Assembly: GCA_030671645.1 (NCBI GenBank)
Contig: DAOVHV010000050.1
Coordinates: 1 to 6,942, forward strand
Reading direction: 5' to 3'
DNA from: a bacterium
Lineage (GTDB): Bacteria; Bipolaricaulota; Bipolaricaulia; UBA7950; UBA9294
DNA length: 6,942 bases
The notes under the pieces were generated by a model, which was given only the letters and a program-made list of their open reading frames with translations, ran no database searches and was not told the DNA's origin. Both the position numbers and the translations under genes were made by a program. Positions 5,312 to 6,942 of this stretch are shown in pieces (position 1 is the first letter of the stretch; every line of letters begins with the position of its first letter).

Positions 5312-5885
5312 AGCGCATCATCCTCTCGACGTACTTCGCTAAAATGTCGAATTCAAGATTGACGGAGTCACCGCGCCGTCGCTCCTTCAGAACCGTGCTC
5401 TCATGAGTCTCGGGAATGATGGCACAACGGAAACTGCCGCCGTCCAAATCATACGGTGTCAGGCTGATGCCGTCGACCGCAACCGATCCCTTCTCCGCGA
5501 TGAATCGCCGGTATTGCGTTGGGAACTCGACGATCAAAGTCCAACCGGAACCCTCCCGATACAATGCACCCACACGACCCATGGCATCGACGTGGCCCAA
5601 CACCCAATGGCCGTCCAGTCCGCTGTTGGGGGAGATCGGAAGTTCGAGATTCACGTGCCGCCCGGGACGGAGGCTCCCGAGAGTGGTTCGCGAGGCCGTT
5701 TCTTTGGACAGATCGGCCATGAATGTATCCGGTTGCAGTTCCCGGGCCGACAGACAAACGCCATTGACGGCGACGCTGCCCCCGATTTCGATCCTTTCAT
5801 GGAACGAGACGGGAAGTTCGATCGTCAACGCGCTCGGCCGCACCGAACGCACGAGTCCGAGTCCCTGCACGATTCCCGTAAACAT
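5295..5885 (-). CDS. ribE: Riboflavin synthase (alpha chain)
   Basis: Riboflavin synthase dismutates two 6,7-dimethyl-8-ribityllumazine molecules into riboflavin and the pyrimidine that RibH reuses. The 196-residue protein consists of two lumazine-binding beta-barrels in tandem (about 1-95 and 96-190). Seen are the diagnostic N-terminus MFTGIVQ, GGSVAVNGVCLS (35-46) mirrored by KGSVAVDGISLT (132-143), GHWVLGHVDAMG (92-103) and the C-terminal helix ILAKYVERMM (181-190). I chose the ATG at 5885 because the family starts with MFTGIV; an upstream in-frame ATG at 5924 falls inside the predicted promoter. No Shine-Dalgarno sequence precedes the start, which fits a transcript beginning only a few bases upstream. 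It is the first gene of the operon ribE-ribBA-ribH-hisS-adenosine kinase. Confidence 0.96.
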   Translation of the reverse strand: MFTGIVQGLGLVRSVRPSALTIELPVSFHERIEIGGSVAVNGVCLSARELQPDTFMADLSKETASRTTLGSLRPGRHVNLELPISPNSGLDGHWVLGHVDAMGRVGALYREGSGWTLIVEFPTQYRRFIAEKGSVAVDGISLTPYDLDGGSFRCAIIPETHESTVLKERRRGDSVNLEFDILAKYVERMMRFVHSD

Positions 5886-5895
5886 CACGAGGACG

Positions 5896-5924
5896 AGTGT
5901 ACAGTAGCCGAATTCCCTGTTCAA
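5896..5924 (-). promoter_or_regulatory. Predicted sigma-70-type promoter of the rib operon
   Basis: On the minus strand TTGAAC (5919-5924) and TACACT (5896-5901) stand 17 nt apart. The start of transcription would be near 5889-5890, only about 4-5 nt before the ribE ATG at 5885. This leaves no room for an FMN riboswitch or a ribosome binding site. It is a pattern match, strengthened by the absence of a Shine-Dalgarno sequence before ribE. Confidence 0.5.
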
Positions 5925-5975
5925 CGAAGTTGCAAGGGCTTTTCACACACGATACCCTTTCGTCAGGAGGTCATT

Positions 5976-6942
5976 GTGGGCAAACGCTATGCTTGGATTG
6001 GAATCATTTCGATTTTTCTTTTGTTGGCTTCGTTGTGTGCCGGTGCAACGGAACCGGTGATTACGCATGTGCAAGTCGAACGCGGCGGATTCAACGAACT
6101 GCTGGTGACGACGCCGTTGGGGAACTACGTCTTTTCCGAGGACGGCGGAACGCTGAGGAGCGTTCTGTTGACGTTTGCGCCCTACGGATCGAAGGTTGCC
6201 GAATTGGTCGCCGGCACAACGACGAACGCGGAAACGTTGGCCCGCGCCTATCTTGCCAACGCCGAATTCCCGTTTGACCTCCTTTACGAAGATGTCACAT
6301 TCGAATACACGTTGGCTGAGCCTGTCTATACCGATACCGGCGCCATCGTCATCGAATTCCGCGGTGAAGGCGGAGGGATCACCGCTGTCAAGCGATTCGA
6401 GATAGAGCCGGACGCCTTGTATACGCTGACTGCTGAGGTGGAGATTACGTCAAGCGAAGCGTTGTCCAATCCGCTTTATCTCGTTCTCACCAATTACACG
6501 CCGACGGAGAAGGGACGACAGCTCGCATATCTGTTCGATGATGAACTGGGCACTGCTCAGCTTGCGCCAGGCTCGTATTTCTCATTCCAGGGCTTGGGCT
6601 TGATGGACGATGAGATCGTCTTCTTCCTGAACCCGGATGAGGCTACGATGGTATCGCCGTTTGCCGAGTTGACCGATGCAGGAACACGAAGAATCGGCGT
6701 ACAGCTTCCGGTTTCCACCGGAACGTCCACCTATCGTTTCACGCTGTATGGAGGACGCCGACGCTTCATCCCCATGGAAGCGGCCGGAATCGAAGCGCTC
6801 GATCAGGGCGGCGTCTTTAGTCAAGCGATGGTGTACGTCATTCGGTTGCTGAACTGGCTCTATCTCAAAACCGGCAACTACGGATGGTCCATCATCCTGT
6901 TCACGATTCTCATGCGCATCATCCTGTTCCCGCTGATGCGTA
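5976..6942 (+). CDS. yidC: Membrane protein insertase YidC, N-terminal part (C-terminus beyond right edge)
   Basis: YidC inserts and folds proteins in the cytoplasmic membrane, alone or with SecYEG. The 322 visible residues begin MGKRYAWIGI from a GTG codon with AGGAGG (5965-5970) 5 nt upstream. A first membrane segment (about 6-20) is followed by a beta-rich periplasmic P1 region (about 27-275), then the conserved insertase core begins: an amphipathic stretch SQAMVYVIRLLNWLYLKTG and NYGWSIILFTILMRIILFPL. R314 corresponds to the groove arginine of E. coli YidC. P1 is shorter than the roughly 320 residues in E. coli, and the usual long linker after the first membrane helix is missing. P1 indicates a diderm-type YidC. 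The gene is divergent from ribE across a 90-bp gap, and the usual rpmH-rnpA neighbours are not upstream. Confidence 0.92.
   Translation, partial: MGKRYAWIGIISIFLLLASLCAGATEPVITHVQVERGGFNELLVTTPLGNYVFSEDGGTLRSVLLTFAPYGSKVAELVAGTTTNAETLARAYLANAEFPFDLLYEDVTFEYTLAEPVYTDTGAIVIEFRGEGGGITAVKRFEIEPDALYTLTAEVEITSSEALSNPLYLVLTNYTPTEKGRQLAYLFDDELGTAQLAPGSYFSFQGLGLMDDEIVFFLNPDEATMVSPFAELTDAGTRRIGVQLPVSTGTSTYRFTLYGGRRRFIPMEAAGIEALDQGGVFSQAMVYVIRLLNWLYLKTGNYGWSIILFTILMRIILFPLMR

Noticed and set aside
5886..5924. Longer riboflavin synthase start at 5924
   Set aside because: The family begins MFTGIV, which is at 5885, and the extension lies within the predicted promoter.
5930..5958. Promoter for yidC (TTGCAA-17-TACCCT)
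   Set aside because: The -10 box is poor and the implied start would fall inside the ribosome binding site, leaving too little leader for a gene that clearly has one.

Overview
The window reads as an ordinary bacterial chromosome segment of moderate GC content. The lineage cannot be fixed from sequence alone. A YidC insertase with a periplasmic P1 domain points to a two-membrane (diderm) bacterium. An adenosine-specific kinase of the PF04008 type is common in archaea and in thermophilic or deep-branching bacteria, so an uncultured deep-branching phylum is possible, but that is a guess.

Most genes lie on the minus strand. Reading leftwards from about 5.9 kb there is a tight cluster: riboflavin synthase (ribE), bifunctional ribBA, lumazine synthase (ribH), histidyl-tRNA synthetase (hisS) and an adenosine-specific kinase. 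Adjacent genes overlap or abut, except for an 89-bp gap between ribBA and ribH that holds a palindrome. A good sigma-70-type promoter sits so close to the ribE start that the first message would be almost leaderless. Three of the four riboflavin enzymes are here (ribD is not), and no FMN riboswitch was seen.

Directly behind the kinase gene is the decayed C-terminal end of a nitroreductase, interrupted by an in-frame stop. After it a promoter drives a roughly 310-nt, hairpin-rich 5' leader with an 8-codon leader ORF. The leader precedes an ABC-2 exporter operon (ATPase, then permease with a 4-bp overlap; the permease runs off the left edge). This leader is the most unusual part of the window. 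It contains three or four related short palindromes, and a further close copy lies between ribBA and ribH. The stems differ by paired, compensatory changes.

To the right of the rib promoter, on the plus strand, a yidC gene begins with GTG and runs off the right edge.

The main things to check are the leader and leader peptide of the ABC exporter, the covarying palindrome family, the nitroreductase relic, and the near-leaderless rib operon joined to hisS and the adenosine kinase.
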